Source of the DNA: Rhodoplanes sp. Z2-YC6860
GTDB taxonomy: Bacteria; Pseudomonadota; Alphaproteobacteria; Rhizobiales; Xanthobacteraceae
Reading direction: 5' to 3'
NCBI RefSeq assembly: GCF_001579845.1
Contig: NZ_CP007440.1
Span: forward strand, 6,594,029-6,658,028
Length of the DNA: 64,000 bases
The position numbers were made by a program, and so were the translations under genes. The stretch's first letter is position 1; each line of letters begins with the position of its first letter. Under the pieces are notes generated by a model. The model had not been told where the DNA came from. It ran no database searches and saw only the letters and a list, made by a program, of their open reading frames with translations. Positions 36,203 through 45,346 of this stretch are shown here, piece by piece.

Positions 36203-36768
36203 CGCCGCCCCCACATCCAGGTCAAACCGATGCCGACTGGCGTCATGACCAACATCACCCACGGCAGGGGCCAGCGCATGATGCCAATGGCAAAGGCGAT
36301 TGCGGCAAACACCAAGGGCGCAGGCCCCAGGGTTCGGAACAGCGGAAGCGCCATCTTCGCGAGCGTCGCGAGCAGCATGCCGGCGGCGGCGGGCGCAATG
36401 CCGACCAGGAAACGGCGCACCGCCTCCACGTCACTGTATTGCTCGTAGGCGATACCGGCGGCCAGCATCACGCAGAATGGCACCAGCAGGAAACCCGCCC
36501 AACATGCGAGCGCACCGGAGAACCCGTGAATCCGGGAACCGAACACCGCGCTCATGTTGACGATATTCGGACCGGGCAGGAACTGGCACAGCGCATAGAG
36601 CTCGTTGAACTCGGCTGCAGTCAGCCAGCGCTTTTCCTCGACAAACATCCGCCGGGTCCACGGCAAAGCGCCACCGAAGCCGGATAGCGTGATCTGGACG
36701 AAGGCGAGGAACAGTTCCGTGCGGGTGGGAATGGGCGCCGCTGGCGCCACTTTGGCAGTCTCGGACAT
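36199..36768 (-). CDS. chromate transporter, first half protein (short-chain ChrA)
   Basis: A 189-residue single-CHR-domain protein: ELFLAFVQITLSGFGGALPWTRRMFVEEKRWLTAAEFNELYALCQFLPGPNIVNMSAVFG, with the FLPGPN signature. It is translated first, then its partner by ATGA coupling. Full-length ChrA joins the same two domains in one chain, so this is a natural two-gene version, not a broken gene. Confidence 0.88.
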   Translation of the reverse strand: MSETAKVAPAAPIPTRTELFLAFVQITLSGFGGALPWTRRMFVEEKRWLTAAEFNELYALCQFLPGPNIVNMSAVFGSRIHGFSGALACWAGFLLVPFCVMLAAGIAYEQYSDVEAVRRFLVGIAPAAAGMLLATLAKMALPLFRTLGPAPLVFAAIAFAIGIMRWPLPWVMLVMTPVGIGLTWMWGRR

Positions 36769-36866
36769 GACCGCCGCATCTAGCCCCAGCGTCGTGCGCC
36801 GACCAATCGGTTTCTGGCGCTACCCTCCGCTCTTTTTTCCTCAACCTTCTGGGCTTATATTCAGTG

Positions 36867-37183
36867 CGCCGGCGCAAGCCGGATATGGCGATAAACGGCC
36901 GTTGCAATAAACCTTTCGGACCCGGGGGCAGTACCCGGCGGCTCCACCCAAACCCGGCGGGAACGGGTTTCGGCGGGGCCGAACTAGGATCGACGAGGGT
37001 GTAAAGAGCGCGCTTTTGCCCGTTATGGTTCCGTCGTTATCGGGCCATTCCATAGTTGCCAACGACAACTATGCTCCGGTTGCTCAAGCCGCGTAATGCG
37101 GTTTGAAACACCGAACTTAAAGTCCTAACGGGTTAAGCTCCGTTAGGCGGGGTCCGGAGGCACCTGGCAACAGAAGCCTCCAC
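36867..37183 (+). ncRNA. ssrA: two-piece (circularly permuted) tmRNA
   Basis: tmRNA rescues stalled ribosomes and tags the nascent chain for proteolysis. The acceptor piece comes first and ends in the T arm CCGGG-GGCAGTA-CCCGG and the acceptor strand CGGCTCC (36939-36945) plus ACC. An intervening loop, probably removed during processing, holds a hairpin. The coding piece begins GGGGCCGAACTAGGATCGACG at 36975. The strands pair over seven bases including the G3-U identity pair. The tag frame is GCC AAC GAC AAC ... GCG TAA at 37058-37096 and reads ANDNYAPVAQAA. A hairpin CCTAACGG/CCGTTAGG and a terminal stem GGAGGC/GCCTCC followed by T runs end it. The 5' end is approximate; a TATATT box is at 36856-36861. 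Confidence 0.93.
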
Positions 37184-37332
37184 TTTCTTTTCCTTTTGCC
37201 CCTTCTGGACCCCATTCTGCCCACAGGTCCGCCTCTCCCCAACCCGCGACTCTGCCTATATTGATGGGTGTCGTCTGACGGCCGGGGGCAGAACGTTCGC
37301 TCCCGCGTTGCACCGGAGAGATTGTTCGCCTC

Positions 37333-37884
37333 ATGTCTGTCGATCACATTCGCTACGACATCCTCGTTCAAGACGCGCTTCGTGGCATGGTCCGCAATGT
37401 GCTGACCGATGCTGCCAAGAACGGCCTGGTCGGCGACCACCATTTCTTCATCACCTTCGACACCACCGCCGAAGGCGTGCAGCTGTCGGATCGCCTGCGC
37501 CAGCAGTATCCCGAGGAAATGCGCGTCGTGCTTCAGCACCAGTTCTGGGGCATGAAGGTCACAGACGATGCATTCGAGGTCGGGCTGTCGTTCAGCGGCA
37601 TTGCCGAAAAGCTGGTCGTTCCGTTCGAAGCGATCAAAATCTTCGATGACCCTTCTGTGCAGTTCAAACTGCAATTCGAGACGCTCGCGGAAACCGAGGA
37701 AGACGACGCAGCGCCGGGCGAATCGCTCAGGACGGTGACGCCGCAATCGACCGGCGCGCCGGAGCCGCCCCGCAACGACGCCTCGGGTTCGACGCCCGAC
37801 GCGTCCGCCGAGAGTGGCTCGGACGCACCGTCCGAACATTCGGGTGCCGAAGTGGTCCGGCTCGACCGCTTCCGCAAGAAATAG
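37333..37884 (+). CDS. sspB: SspB-family ClpXP adaptor
   Basis: A 183-residue adaptor that binds ssrA-tagged proteins and delivers them to ClpXP. The alphaproteobacterial SspB fold is clear: IRYDILVQDALRGMVRNVLTDAAKNGL, HHFFITFDTTAEGVQLSDRLRQQYPEEMRVVLQHQFWGMKV, FEVGLSFSGIAEKLVVPFEAIKIFDDPSVQFKLQFE. A disordered acidic tail follows and ends VVRLDRFRKK, which resembles a ClpX-binding XB motif. ssrA lies about 150 bases upstream on the same strand. fumC follows after 12 bases. Confidence 0.94.
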   Translation: MSVDHIRYDILVQDALRGMVRNVLTDAAKNGLVGDHHFFITFDTTAEGVQLSDRLRQQYPEEMRVVLQHQFWGMKVTDDAFEVGLSFSGIAEKLVVPFEAIKIFDDPSVQFKLQFETLAETEEDDAAPGESLRTVTPQSTGAPEPPRNDASGSTPDASAESGSDAPSEHSGAEVVRLDRFRKK

Positions 37885-37896
37885 CGGCCATGGACA

Positions 37897-39333
37897 ATGG
37901 CCAAGCTGCGGACCACGGTGCGTCAGCAGGCTCGGACGCGGCAGAATCGGACCCGGACCGAGAGCGATACCTTCGGACCGATCGAAGTCGCGGCTGACCG
38001 CTACTGGGGCGCGCAGACTCAGCGCTCGCTCGAGAATTTCAAGATCGGCACCGAGCATATGCCGCGGCCGCTGATCCGCGCGCTCGCCGTCATCAAGCGT
38101 GCCGCGGCCGAGGTGAACCGCTCGCTCAAGCTTCTGGAACCGCGGCTCGCCGACGCCATCGTCGCCGCCGCACAGGAGGTGATCGACGGCAAGTTCGACG
38201 ATCACTTCCCTCTCGTCATCTGGCAGACCGGCTCCGGCACCCAGACCAACATGAATGTCAACGAGGTGATCGCCAACCGAGCCAATGAAATGCTCGGCGG
38301 CAAGCTCGGCGCGAAGTCGCCGGTGCATCCCAACGATCACGTCAACATGAGTCAGTCGTCGAACGACTCGTTCCCGACCGCGATGCACATTGCTGCGGCG
38401 GAAGAGATCGCGCGCACGCTCGATCCGGCGCTGGCGCATCTGCAGGACGCGCTGCAGCGCAAGAGCAAGGAGTTCGCGCGTATCGTCAAGATCGGCCGTA
38501 CTCATACGCAGGACGCAACGCCTTTGACGCTGGGCCAGGAGTTCTCCGGCTACGCGTCGCAAGTCCACAGCGGCATCATCCGCAACCGGCTGGCGCTGAA
38601 ACAACTCTATCCATTGGCGCAGGGCGGCACCGCGGTCGGCACCGGTCTCAATGCGCATCCCCGATTTGCCAAGCTGTTCGCGCAGAAGGTCGCAGCCATC
38701 ACCAGGCTACCGTTCGTCACGTCACGCAACAAGTTCGAGGCGCTGGCCTCGCACGGCGCTTATGCCTTCGCGCACGGATCGCTGAGTGCACTCGCCACCG
38801 ACCTTTTCAAGATCGCCAACGACATCCGCCTGCTCGGCTCGGGCCCGCGCTCGGGCATCGGCGAATTGATCCTGCCGGAGAACGAGCCGGGCTCCTCGAT
38901 CATGCCCGGCAAGGTGAATCCGACTCAGGCCGAGGCGCTCACCATGGTGTGCTGCCAGGTGTTCGGCAATCAGACCACGATCACGGCGGGGGCAAGCCAG
39001 GGCCACTTCGAGTTGAATGTCTACAAGCCGGTGCTTGCGCACTGCATGCTGCAATCCATCCTCCTTTTGGCGGATGCCGCGCGATCGTTCACGGACAACT
39101 GCGTCATCGGCATCAGAGCCAACGAGGCGCGCATTCGCGAATTGATGGAGCGCTCGCTGATGCTCGTCACCGCGCTGGCACCGAAGATCGGTTACGAGAA
39201 TGCAGCCAAGATCGCCAAGACGGCGCATGCCAACGGCACGACGCTGCGCGAGGAGGCGGTGCGACTGGGCTTTGTCACTGACGCAGAATTCGACAGTCTG
39301 GTCCGACCCGAGCGCATGACTCATTCCGGCTGA
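37897..39333 (+). CDS. fumC: class II fumarate hydratase
   Basis: A 478-residue homotetrameric TCA-cycle enzyme interconverting fumarate and malate. Visible: [82 protein letters not shown] and the signature [13 protein letters not shown]. The first 20 residues ([14 protein letters not shown]) are extra relative to the family and the start could be later. It is 12 bases from sspB, so co-transcription is likely. Confidence 0.95.
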   Translation: MAKLRTTVRQQARTRQNRTRTESDTFGPIEVAADRYWGAQTQRSLENFKIGTEHMPRPLIRALAVIKRAAAEVNRSLKLLEPRLADAIVAAAQEVIDGKFDDHFPLVIWQTGSGTQTNMNVNEVIANRANEMLGGKLGAKSPVHPNDHVNMSQSSNDSFPTAMHIAAAEEIARTLDPALAHLQDALQRKSKEFARIVKIGRTHTQDATPLTLGQEFSGYASQVHSGIIRNRLALKQLYPLAQGGTAVGTGLNAHPRFAKLFAQKVAAITRLPFVTSRNKFEALASHGAYAFAHGSLSALATDLFKIANDIRLLGSGPRSGIGELILPENEPGSSIMPGKVNPTQAEALTMVCCQVFGNQTTITAGASQGHFELNVYKPVLAHCMLQSILLLADAARSFTDNCVIGIRANEARIRELMERSLMLVTALAPKIGYENAAKIAKTAHANGTTLREEAVRLGFVTDAEFDSLVRPERMTHSG

Positions 39334-39693
39334 CCGGCTTCATGAGCCGTGCCGTCGCTTCCGATTCGGAAACGACGTGCCGCGCCCGCTTGTTTACGGC
39401 TGATCTTCGGTTTCTTGCGCGAGGCGCCTCTTCCAACAATGAAATTTCAAATTGTGGCAAAGGCCGAAGGTGCGCTTTACCGCGCACCAGCGATGTTTGC
39501 AGCGGCTGGCACAAATCGCTTCGGAAAAAAAGAAAACAACGCTCATGATGGTTCCGGAGTGTGTGATTTCGCACATTGTTCCGGCCCGGGCGGTAATCCT
39601 TGCCACCTTATCGGCGCAATTGATCTGGATTCTGCACTGCAGCGGGGATCTCCAAAGGACACTACGTGCGGAACGCAACCGTTGAGCTTTGGC
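39334..39693. other. 360-base gap without a supported gene
   Basis: Between fumC and the DUF4169 gene. One frame is open here, but it is unlike any recognised family and lacks a ribosome site. A small hairpin GGTGCG/CGCACC (about 39467-39488) and an A-rich run (AAAAAAAGAAAA near 39525) are the only structures noticed; the gap probably holds the fumC 3' end and the next promoter. Confidence 0.5.
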
Positions 39694-39882
39694 ATGGCTG
39701 AAATCGTCAATCTGCGGCTGGCACGCAAGCGCGCCAACCGCGGCAAAGCCGAACAGCATGCCGCCGAGCAGCGCGTTGCACACGGCGCATCCAAGTCGGA
39801 GCGCAGCCAAGCGGCGGCGGACCGTGACTCGGCCCGTCACACACTTGATCAGCATCGCATTGAACAAGGAGACCATCGATGA
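39694..39882 (+). CDS. DUF4169 family small protein
   Basis: A 62-residue basic protein, MAEIVNLRLARKRANRGKAEQHAAEQR, rich in Arg and Ala, with repeated helical heptads and ending HRIEQGDHR. The MAEIVNLRLARK opening is the DUF4169 hallmark. It overlaps the next gene by ATGA, so the two are coupled. The same pair follows fumC in relatives, to my recollection. Function is unknown. Confidence 0.85.
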   Translation: MAEIVNLRLARKRANRGKAEQHAAEQRVAHGASKSERSQAAADRDSARHTLDQHRIEQGDHR

Positions 39883-40175
39883 AGTCGCCAGTAATCAAGC
39901 GCTCCATCGTGATCGCAGGCCACAAGACGAGCGTCAGTCTGGAGGACGCCTTCTGGCAGGGCCTGAAGGAAATTGCCGACGAACGCAGCATGACATTGTC
40001 CGATCTGGTGTCGTCGATCGACACCGATCGTCGGCATGGAAATTTGTCATCCGCTATTCGGCTGTTTGTACTCGATCACTATCGCAATGGCGGCGCAGGG
40101 GCCGAAGAGCCGGCCGTTGCCCACGAACCGCTGATCGCGATTCAAACGCCGGCGTCAGTTCTGCGCGCCGAGTGA
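39879..40175 (+). CDS. ribbon-helix-helix domain protein
   Basis: A 98-residue protein beginning MKSPVIKRSIVIAGHKTSVSLEDAFWQGLKEIADERSMTLSDLVSSID. The short strand, helix, turn, helix order fits the RHH_4 family of DNA-binding proteins (arc/metJ fold). A C-terminal tail of about 30 residues is likely disordered. It is coupled to DUF4169 and its 3' end overlaps the convergent AsmA gene by 21 bases. Targets are unknown. Confidence 0.82.
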   Translation: MKSPVIKRSIVIAGHKTSVSLEDAFWQGLKEIADERSMTLSDLVSSIDTDRRHGNLSSAIRLFVLDHYRNGGAGAEEPAVAHEPLIAIQTPASVLRAE

Positions 40176-43100
40176 CCGCGGCGGCGCCGCGTTGCCATCG
40201 GCACGCGGCGCAACCGGCGGCTTGGCAGCCGGGATTTCGATCGGGGGCGGCAAAGCAGGAGCCTGTGCACCAGACGGATTGCCCGACGTGTTGGGCGTGA
40301 TCCCCGGTGCGTTCTGAGCAGGCACCGAAGCCGGACGGTCCTGAATCGCCGCTCCTGGTGGACTTCCCTGCATCGCCGCGTCACGCGCGGCGCGCTCCAT
40401 CGCATCGAGTTGCCGCGACTGCTGTTCGACGGCGCGCAGCGTGAGCCAGCTGGTCAGCAGGCTGACGTCGATCGTGCGCTGGGGTGACGGCAGTGCGCCC
40501 TTCAAAGCAATCAGCACCGCCGGGCGTTGCGCGCCCGGCGAGGCAGCGGCGCCGTTGAGCGTCAGCCGCGCATCGACCGCAGCATCGGCGAAGTCGTAGC
40601 TGGCGCTGGCCTGAACATCGGCGCCGGTGGCCTGGATGTTGATGTCGCTCAGCCGGGCCTGGCCGGCACTGATGTTGACCGACGCAGACGCGCGCGCGAC
40701 CTGCAGCGGCGCGCTGTCGAGCAGCCCGGTGACGAACTCGCGGGTGCGATTGCCCTGAAGCGGAACGCCGAGCTCGATCGCGCGCGTGACACCGCCGAAC
40801 ACCCCCGGATTGAGTCCACCGAGCTGCGCCTTCTCCAGGATCAGATTGCCGAAGCCGGTCAGCGAGCCCATGAACGCCGCAGGGCTCCGGCCGGAGCCTT
40901 CGAGCTCGGTCTGCGCCATGAGCTTGCCCGAGAGCGCCGAGCCCGATGGCGCCGCGCCGGAGAGCGCCGAACCTGATGCCTTCGAAAACAACACGCCCGG
41001 ATCGGCGTCGGTCAGCGCAACGCGCACGCGCGCCGAAAGACCTTCGCTGCCGTTAGTCATGGCGAGCCGGCCTTCCAGCCGGCCGTTGCCCATCTCGCCG
41101 CCGATATCTTCGAACACGATCTCGGCCGGACTGAAGCGCGCCACGCCGCGAAGCTGCTGCGCGACCGCGCCCGGCACGAGCGTCGCGCGTTGCGACTTGA
41201 ATTCGATGCGGCCAGCAAGCCCGAATGCGTTCCAGACGAATGGCTCGGTCGACCAGCCTTGCGCACTCGAGTTCTTGCCCGCCGACATGCCGACAGCGGC
41301 CGCGACCACGGCCGGCGTCTCGATCGTGTCGGCCTCGACCGTGCCGTCGAGACGGGCGTCCTCGCCGGTGCGCAACGCCAGACGGCCCTGCACCTTGCTG
41401 CTGCCGACCGTGCCGGAGAACTGATCGAGCGTGATCGCGGTCGGCTGGTTGGCGGCGCGGCGGATGACGCCGATGCCGCCGACGTCGATGGGACCGGCTT
41501 CGAGCTTGCTCTCGAGCCGCAGATCGCGCCCGAGCGGTCCGCTCGCCGCGACCGTCAGGCGCGCCGGCCGCGGCTCTGCAGCGATCACGCGGTCAAGCCC
41601 GAGCATCGCCAGCAACGCGCCGGACTCGTCGCTCTCGAGCCGGCTGTCGATCCGCACATCGGTGCCGTTGAGCGCGCCGAGATCGGCCACCGAAAACGCC
41701 TCAGGCTTGCCCGATGCGACCGCCGAAACAGTGGCGCGCACGGCGCCCAATTGACCCGTCACCTCCACCTTGCCGGTGGTCGCATTCGACGCGCTCGCCA
41801 AGCTGAGTTCGGCGCGCAAGGTCGCGGTCTTCTGCCGCAACGCCAACCGCCGCAGCGGCTCGGCGAACACCGGCGCATATTTGTCCGCTAGCGCGATCAG
41901 GCCGTTGAGTTCGCGCGCATCGAGATAGACCGTGATGCTGCCGCCCGGCGAAGCCTGCGTCTGCAGCCGGCCGGTGGCAACCACGCTCATATCGCCGAAG
42001 TCGCCGACAGAGACGCGATCGATCGCAAGGCCGCCGCCGTCCAGCGTAAACCGTGCCGAGAGATTCTTGGCATCGACACCGGCAAACCTGGCGCGCTCGG
42101 CTTCGACCGCGAACTTGGCCTGACCCGGACGCTCCAATCCCAGTCCGGACAGCGCCGTGCCGCCGACACCCAGCAGCGCGTCGAGATCGAGCTCGGTGAT
42201 GCGCAGATCGGCGTCGAGGCGGGCCGGCTTGTCATCCACCGGCCACGTGTAGGAGACGTCGCCTTGGACAGTGCCGCGGTCGACCTGGGTCTGCAGCCGC
42301 TCGATGGCGATGCGGCTCGGGTTCAGCGTGACATCACCGATAGCGTGCCAAGGCTTGATCGATGCCTGCGTGGCGGCGCTGCCGGTGAGCCAGGTCAGCA
42401 GATTGCGGGGATCCTGCGAGTCGATCGCCGCGCCACCGACGAAGCCCAGGCCCTTGCCCAGCGCGAACAGGCGGCCGTCGACCTTGATGTGGGTGAAGCC
42501 CGGCGCGCGGAATTCAAGCTTGTCGACCGTCCAGATGTTGCCGTCGGAGCGCAGCTCGGTGCCGACGCTCTGCACGGTGCCGCCGCCGACCGTCATGGCG
42601 TCGACCTTGACGGCAAGCTGCACCGGCCAGGACGGCCGCAGCGCACCGCCGAGCATCTCGCCGAAGGCCCGCGCCGCCGCAAGCGGCAGCTGTCTTGAGC
42701 CACCGGTCTTCGATGCATCGGCTCTTGACGCATCGGTCCTTGCGAGCAGCCGGTCGAGATCGACTTGGCGGGCCGCGAGCGTGCCCTTCATCTGCGGATA
42801 CTGGCCGAACGTGAAGTCCGCCGCGCCCGCGAGCGTCACGGCGCGCTCGTCCGGCCCGTATTGAAAGGACACCTCTTCGAGTTTGGCCGACGCGGTCGAG
42901 GCCTTCACCTTGCTGGAAAGCCGCCAGGGCTCGTTCGCCAGCGCCTTGCCGTCGGCCATGACCGCGGCGGCAGGCCGCAACAGCGTCAACGTGCCGTCGA
43001 AGCGCGGCGAGCCGCCGTCGAAAGCCAGCGTGCCGTCGGCGTCGACATTCAGCGGCCGCTCGTCGGTCTTCAGGCTGACGTGCACCCGCGTGCCCTCGGG

Positions 43101-43688
43101 GGCGCTTTTTCCGGCCGAGAGCTCATAGCCATAGAGCGAGCCGTTGGAGACGAAGTCGCCGCTGCCGCGGAACGGACCGGTCAGCGAACGCACCTCGCCG
43201 GAGAACCGCACCTGATCGAGCGTCAGCCGCGTGCCGCTGATCGCATCGATCAGACCGATCTTGCCGTTCTCGACGGTCAGGCGGTCGATCGACAGCGTCT
43301 CGGTCGAGAGCGCGAGCGGCGGCCAGTCGATCTGGCCTTGCGCATCGAGACCGACGCTGAACTGCGGCGCGACGAGATTCATGTCGGTGGCGCGCAGCTC
43401 GCCGCGCATCAGGGGGCCGAGCGCCAGCTCGATCCGCAGCGATCCCGCCTGCATTCGGCTCGTTTCGCCCGCCGGCCCGATGGTGATGCCGCTGAGCGTC
43501 ACGGCCGGAAACGGCAAGAGCTTGGCGTCGACGTCGCCGCTGACCCTGACCTTCAGCCCGACCAGCCGGCTCGCCTCGGCCTCGAAGAAGGCGCGGTGGT
43601 CGTTCCAATTGATGACATGCGGGCCGATCAGCGCGGCAAGCAGCGCCAGGATCAAGGCGATCGCAATGCTCAACAGCGTCGTCTGCAC
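40155..43688 (-). CDS. AsmA family protein
   Basis: A 1177-residue envelope protein: one N-terminal membrane helix (LLSIAIALILALLAALIGPHVI), the AsmA start motif FFEAEASRLVGLKVRVSGDVDAKLLPFPAVTLSGITIG, a long series of beta-rich repeats, and the C-terminal AsmA domain with GFGNLILEKAQLGGLNPGVFGG and a proline-rich tail. AsmA-like proteins bridge the periplasm and are thought to help lipid traffic to the outer membrane. The GTG at 43688 (GGGAG six bases upstream) is preferred over a TTG 24 codons earlier. Confidence 0.88.
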   Translation of the reverse strand: MQTTLLSIAIALILALLAALIGPHVINWNDHRAFFEAEASRLVGLKVRVSGDVDAKLLPFPAVTLSGITIGPAGETSRMQAGSLRIELALGPLMRGELRATDMNLVAPQFSVGLDAQGQIDWPPLALSTETLSIDRLTVENGKIGLIDAISGTRLTLDQVRFSGEVRSLTGPFRGSGDFVSNGSLYGYELSAGKSAPEGTRVHVSLKTDERPLNVDADGTLAFDGGSPRFDGTLTLLRPAAAVMADGKALANEPWRLSSKVKASTASAKLEEVSFQYGPDERAVTLAGAADFTFGQYPQMKGTLAARQVDLDRLLARTDASRADASKTGGSRQLPLAAARAFGEMLGGALRPSWPVQLAVKVDAMTVGGGTVQSVGTELRSDGNIWTVDKLEFRAPGFTHIKVDGRLFALGKGLGFVGGAAIDSQDPRNLLTWLTGSAATQASIKPWHAIGDVTLNPSRIAIERLQTQVDRGTVQGDVSYTWPVDDKPARLDADLRITELDLDALLGVGGTALSGLGLERPGQAKFAVEAERARFAGVDAKNLSARFTLDGGGLAIDRVSVGDFGDMSVVATGRLQTQASPGGSITVYLDARELNGLIALADKYAPVFAEPLRRLALRQKTATLRAELSLASASNATTGKVEVTGQLGAVRATVSAVASGKPEAFSVADLGALNGTDVRIDSRLESDESGALLAMLGLDRVIAAEPRPARLTVAASGPLGRDLRLESKLEAGPIDVGGIGVIRRAANQPTAITLDQFSGTVGSSKVQGRLALRTGEDARLDGTVEADTIETPAVVAAAVGMSAGKNSSAQGWSTEPFVWNAFGLAGRIEFKSQRATLVPGAVAQQLRGVARFSPAEIVFEDIGGEMGNGRLEGRLAMTNGSEGLSARVRVALTDADPGVLFSKASGSALSGAAPSGSALSGKLMAQTELEGSGRSPAAFMGSLTGFGNLILEKAQLGGLNPGVFGGVTRAIELGVPLQGNRTREFVTGLLDSAPLQVARASASVNISAGQARLSDINIQATGADVQASASYDFADAAVDARLTLNGAAASPGAQRPAVLIALKGALPSPQRTIDVSLLTSWLTLRAVEQQSRQLDAMERAARDAAMQGSPPGAAIQDRPASVPAQNAPGITPNTSGNPSGAQAPALPPPIEIPAAKPPVAPRADGNAAPPRSLGAQN

Positions 43689-43858
43689 GAATGCTCCCGC
43701 GCCATTCCGCGCGCCGCCTCCGGAGGCCGGCCCGGTCAGCCTGCCACCAGCCTCACCCAAGTAGGAAATGTGGCAGTCGGGCGGGACCCCTCCCCCAGCC
43801 GATCTGCACAGATTTCCCTGGCTTTGTTTGGCGGCGAATCTGTGTCGCCGCGATGACT

Positions 43859-45274
43859 TTAGCTCAACGCGACGATCTTGCCGGGATTCATGATGTCCTG
43901 CGGGTCCAGCGCCCGCTTGATCGACCGCATCGCCTCCAGCGCCGGCGCGCCGTGCTCGTGGAGCAGGTACTTCATCTTGCCCTGGCCGACGCCATGCTCG
44001 CCGGTGCAGGTGCCGTCCATCGCCAGCGCCCGCTCGACCAGACGCTCGCCGAAGGCCTCGGCATTGGCGACCTCAGCGGGGCTGCTGCGGTCCACCAGGA
44101 TGGTCAGGTGGAAATTGCCGTCGCCGATATGCCCCACGATGGGTGCGATCAGCTTGCTCGCCTCGATATCGCGCTGGGTCTCCGTGACGCAGTCGGCGAG
44201 CCGCGACAGCGGGACGCAGACGTCGGTCGCGATCAGGCTCGCCCCCGGCCGCAGCGTGACGGTCGCAAACGCGGCGTTGTGGCGGGCCTCCCAGAGCCTG
44301 GTCCGTTCCTCCGGCCGGGTGGTCCATTCGAACGGCCCGCCGCCGAGTTCCTGAGCGATCTCGCCGAAGCGCTCGGACTGCTCGGCGACACCCGCTTCCG
44401 TGCCGTGAAACTCCAGGAACAGCATCGGGGTCTCGCGCAGGCTGAGCTTGGAGTAGAGATTCACCGCCCGCACCTGCATGGGGTCCAGCAATTCAATGCG
44501 TGCAATGGGAATGCCCGACTGAATGGTCAGGATCGCGGCGTTGCAGCAGGCCTCGACCGACGGAAACGGACAGATGCCCCCGGAAATAGCTTCGGGAATG
44601 CCGGCAAGTTTCAACGTCAGCTCCGTGATCACGCCGAGCGTGCCCTCGGAGCCGACGAACAGCCGGGTCAGGTCGTAGCCGGCCGACGACTTCTTGGCAC
44701 GCCGCGCCGTGGTCATCAGTTCGCCGCTCGCGGTCACGACTTTGAGCGACAGCACGTTGTCCTTCATGGTGCCGTAACGCACCGCGTTGGTGCCGGAGCA
44801 GCGCGTCGCCGCCATGCCGCCAAGCGAGGCGTCGGCGCCGGGATCGATCGGAAAGAACACGCCCTGGTCGCGCAGATATTCGTTGAGCGCCTTGCGCGTG
44901 ATGCCGGGCTCAATCACGCAGTCGAGGTCCTCGGCGTGCACCGCCAGCACCTTGTTCATGTCGCGCACGTCGATCGACACGCCGCCCAGCGGCGCATTGA
45001 CGTGACCTTCGAGCGAGGTGCCGGTGCCGAACGGGATCACAGGCACGCGGTGCTCGGCGCAGATCCGCACGATGTCCTGAATTTCCTCCGCCGATTGCGG
45101 AAACACCACCGCGTCGGGCGGCTGGTTCTTGATCCAGGTGACGGTGTTGCCGTGCTGCTCGCGCACCGCCATCGAGGTGACGACGCGGTTGCCGAATTTC
45201 GCGGTCAGCGCACGGATGGCCGCATCGATGGATTTCGGATCGCGCCGCACGGGCGCTGAGGATTCTACCGGCAT
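43859..45274 (-). CDS. FAD-binding oxidase, D-lactate dehydrogenase (cytochrome)-like
   Basis: A 471-residue flavoprotein of the FAD_binding_4/FAD-oxidase_C type. PDAVVFPQSAEEIQDIVRICAEHRVPVIPFGTGTSLEGHVNAPLGGVSIDVRDMNKVLAVHAEDLDCVIEPG is the FAD site, and HIGDGNFHLTILVD and GTCTGEHGVGQGKMKYL form the catalytic C-terminal core. It most resembles D-lactate dehydrogenases of the LDHD type; glycolate oxidase GlcD is a close alternative. Electrons would pass to cytochrome c or quinone. Confidence 0.85.
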   Translation of the reverse strand: MPVESSAPVRRDPKSIDAAIRALTAKFGNRVVTSMAVREQHGNTVTWIKNQPPDAVVFPQSAEEIQDIVRICAEHRVPVIPFGTGTSLEGHVNAPLGGVSIDVRDMNKVLAVHAEDLDCVIEPGITRKALNEYLRDQGVFFPIDPGADASLGGMAATRCSGTNAVRYGTMKDNVLSLKVVTASGELMTTARRAKKSSAGYDLTRLFVGSEGTLGVITELTLKLAGIPEAISGGICPFPSVEACCNAAILTIQSGIPIARIELLDPMQVRAVNLYSKLSLRETPMLFLEFHGTEAGVAEQSERFGEIAQELGGGPFEWTTRPEERTRLWEARHNAAFATVTLRPGASLIATDVCVPLSRLADCVTETQRDIEASKLIAPIVGHIGDGNFHLTILVDRSSPAEVANAEAFGERLVERALAMDGTCTGEHGVGQGKMKYLLHEHGAPALEAMRSIKRALDPQDIMNPGKIVALS

Positions 45275-45346
45275 GACGCCACGGTAGCAGAATGCAGACG
45301 GCGGCGGCAAAGCGCCGCCGCCGCGGGATTTTCCGAAAGAAGACCG

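Noticed and set aside
36199-36768. The two CHR-domain genes as a frameshifted chrA
   Set aside because: Both have their own ATG and ATGA coupling, and two-gene short-chain ChrA is a known natural form.
36841-37068. Short minus-strand frame between chrA and sspB
   Set aside because: It lies across the tmRNA gene, which has the tag, acceptor stem and terminator on the plus strand.
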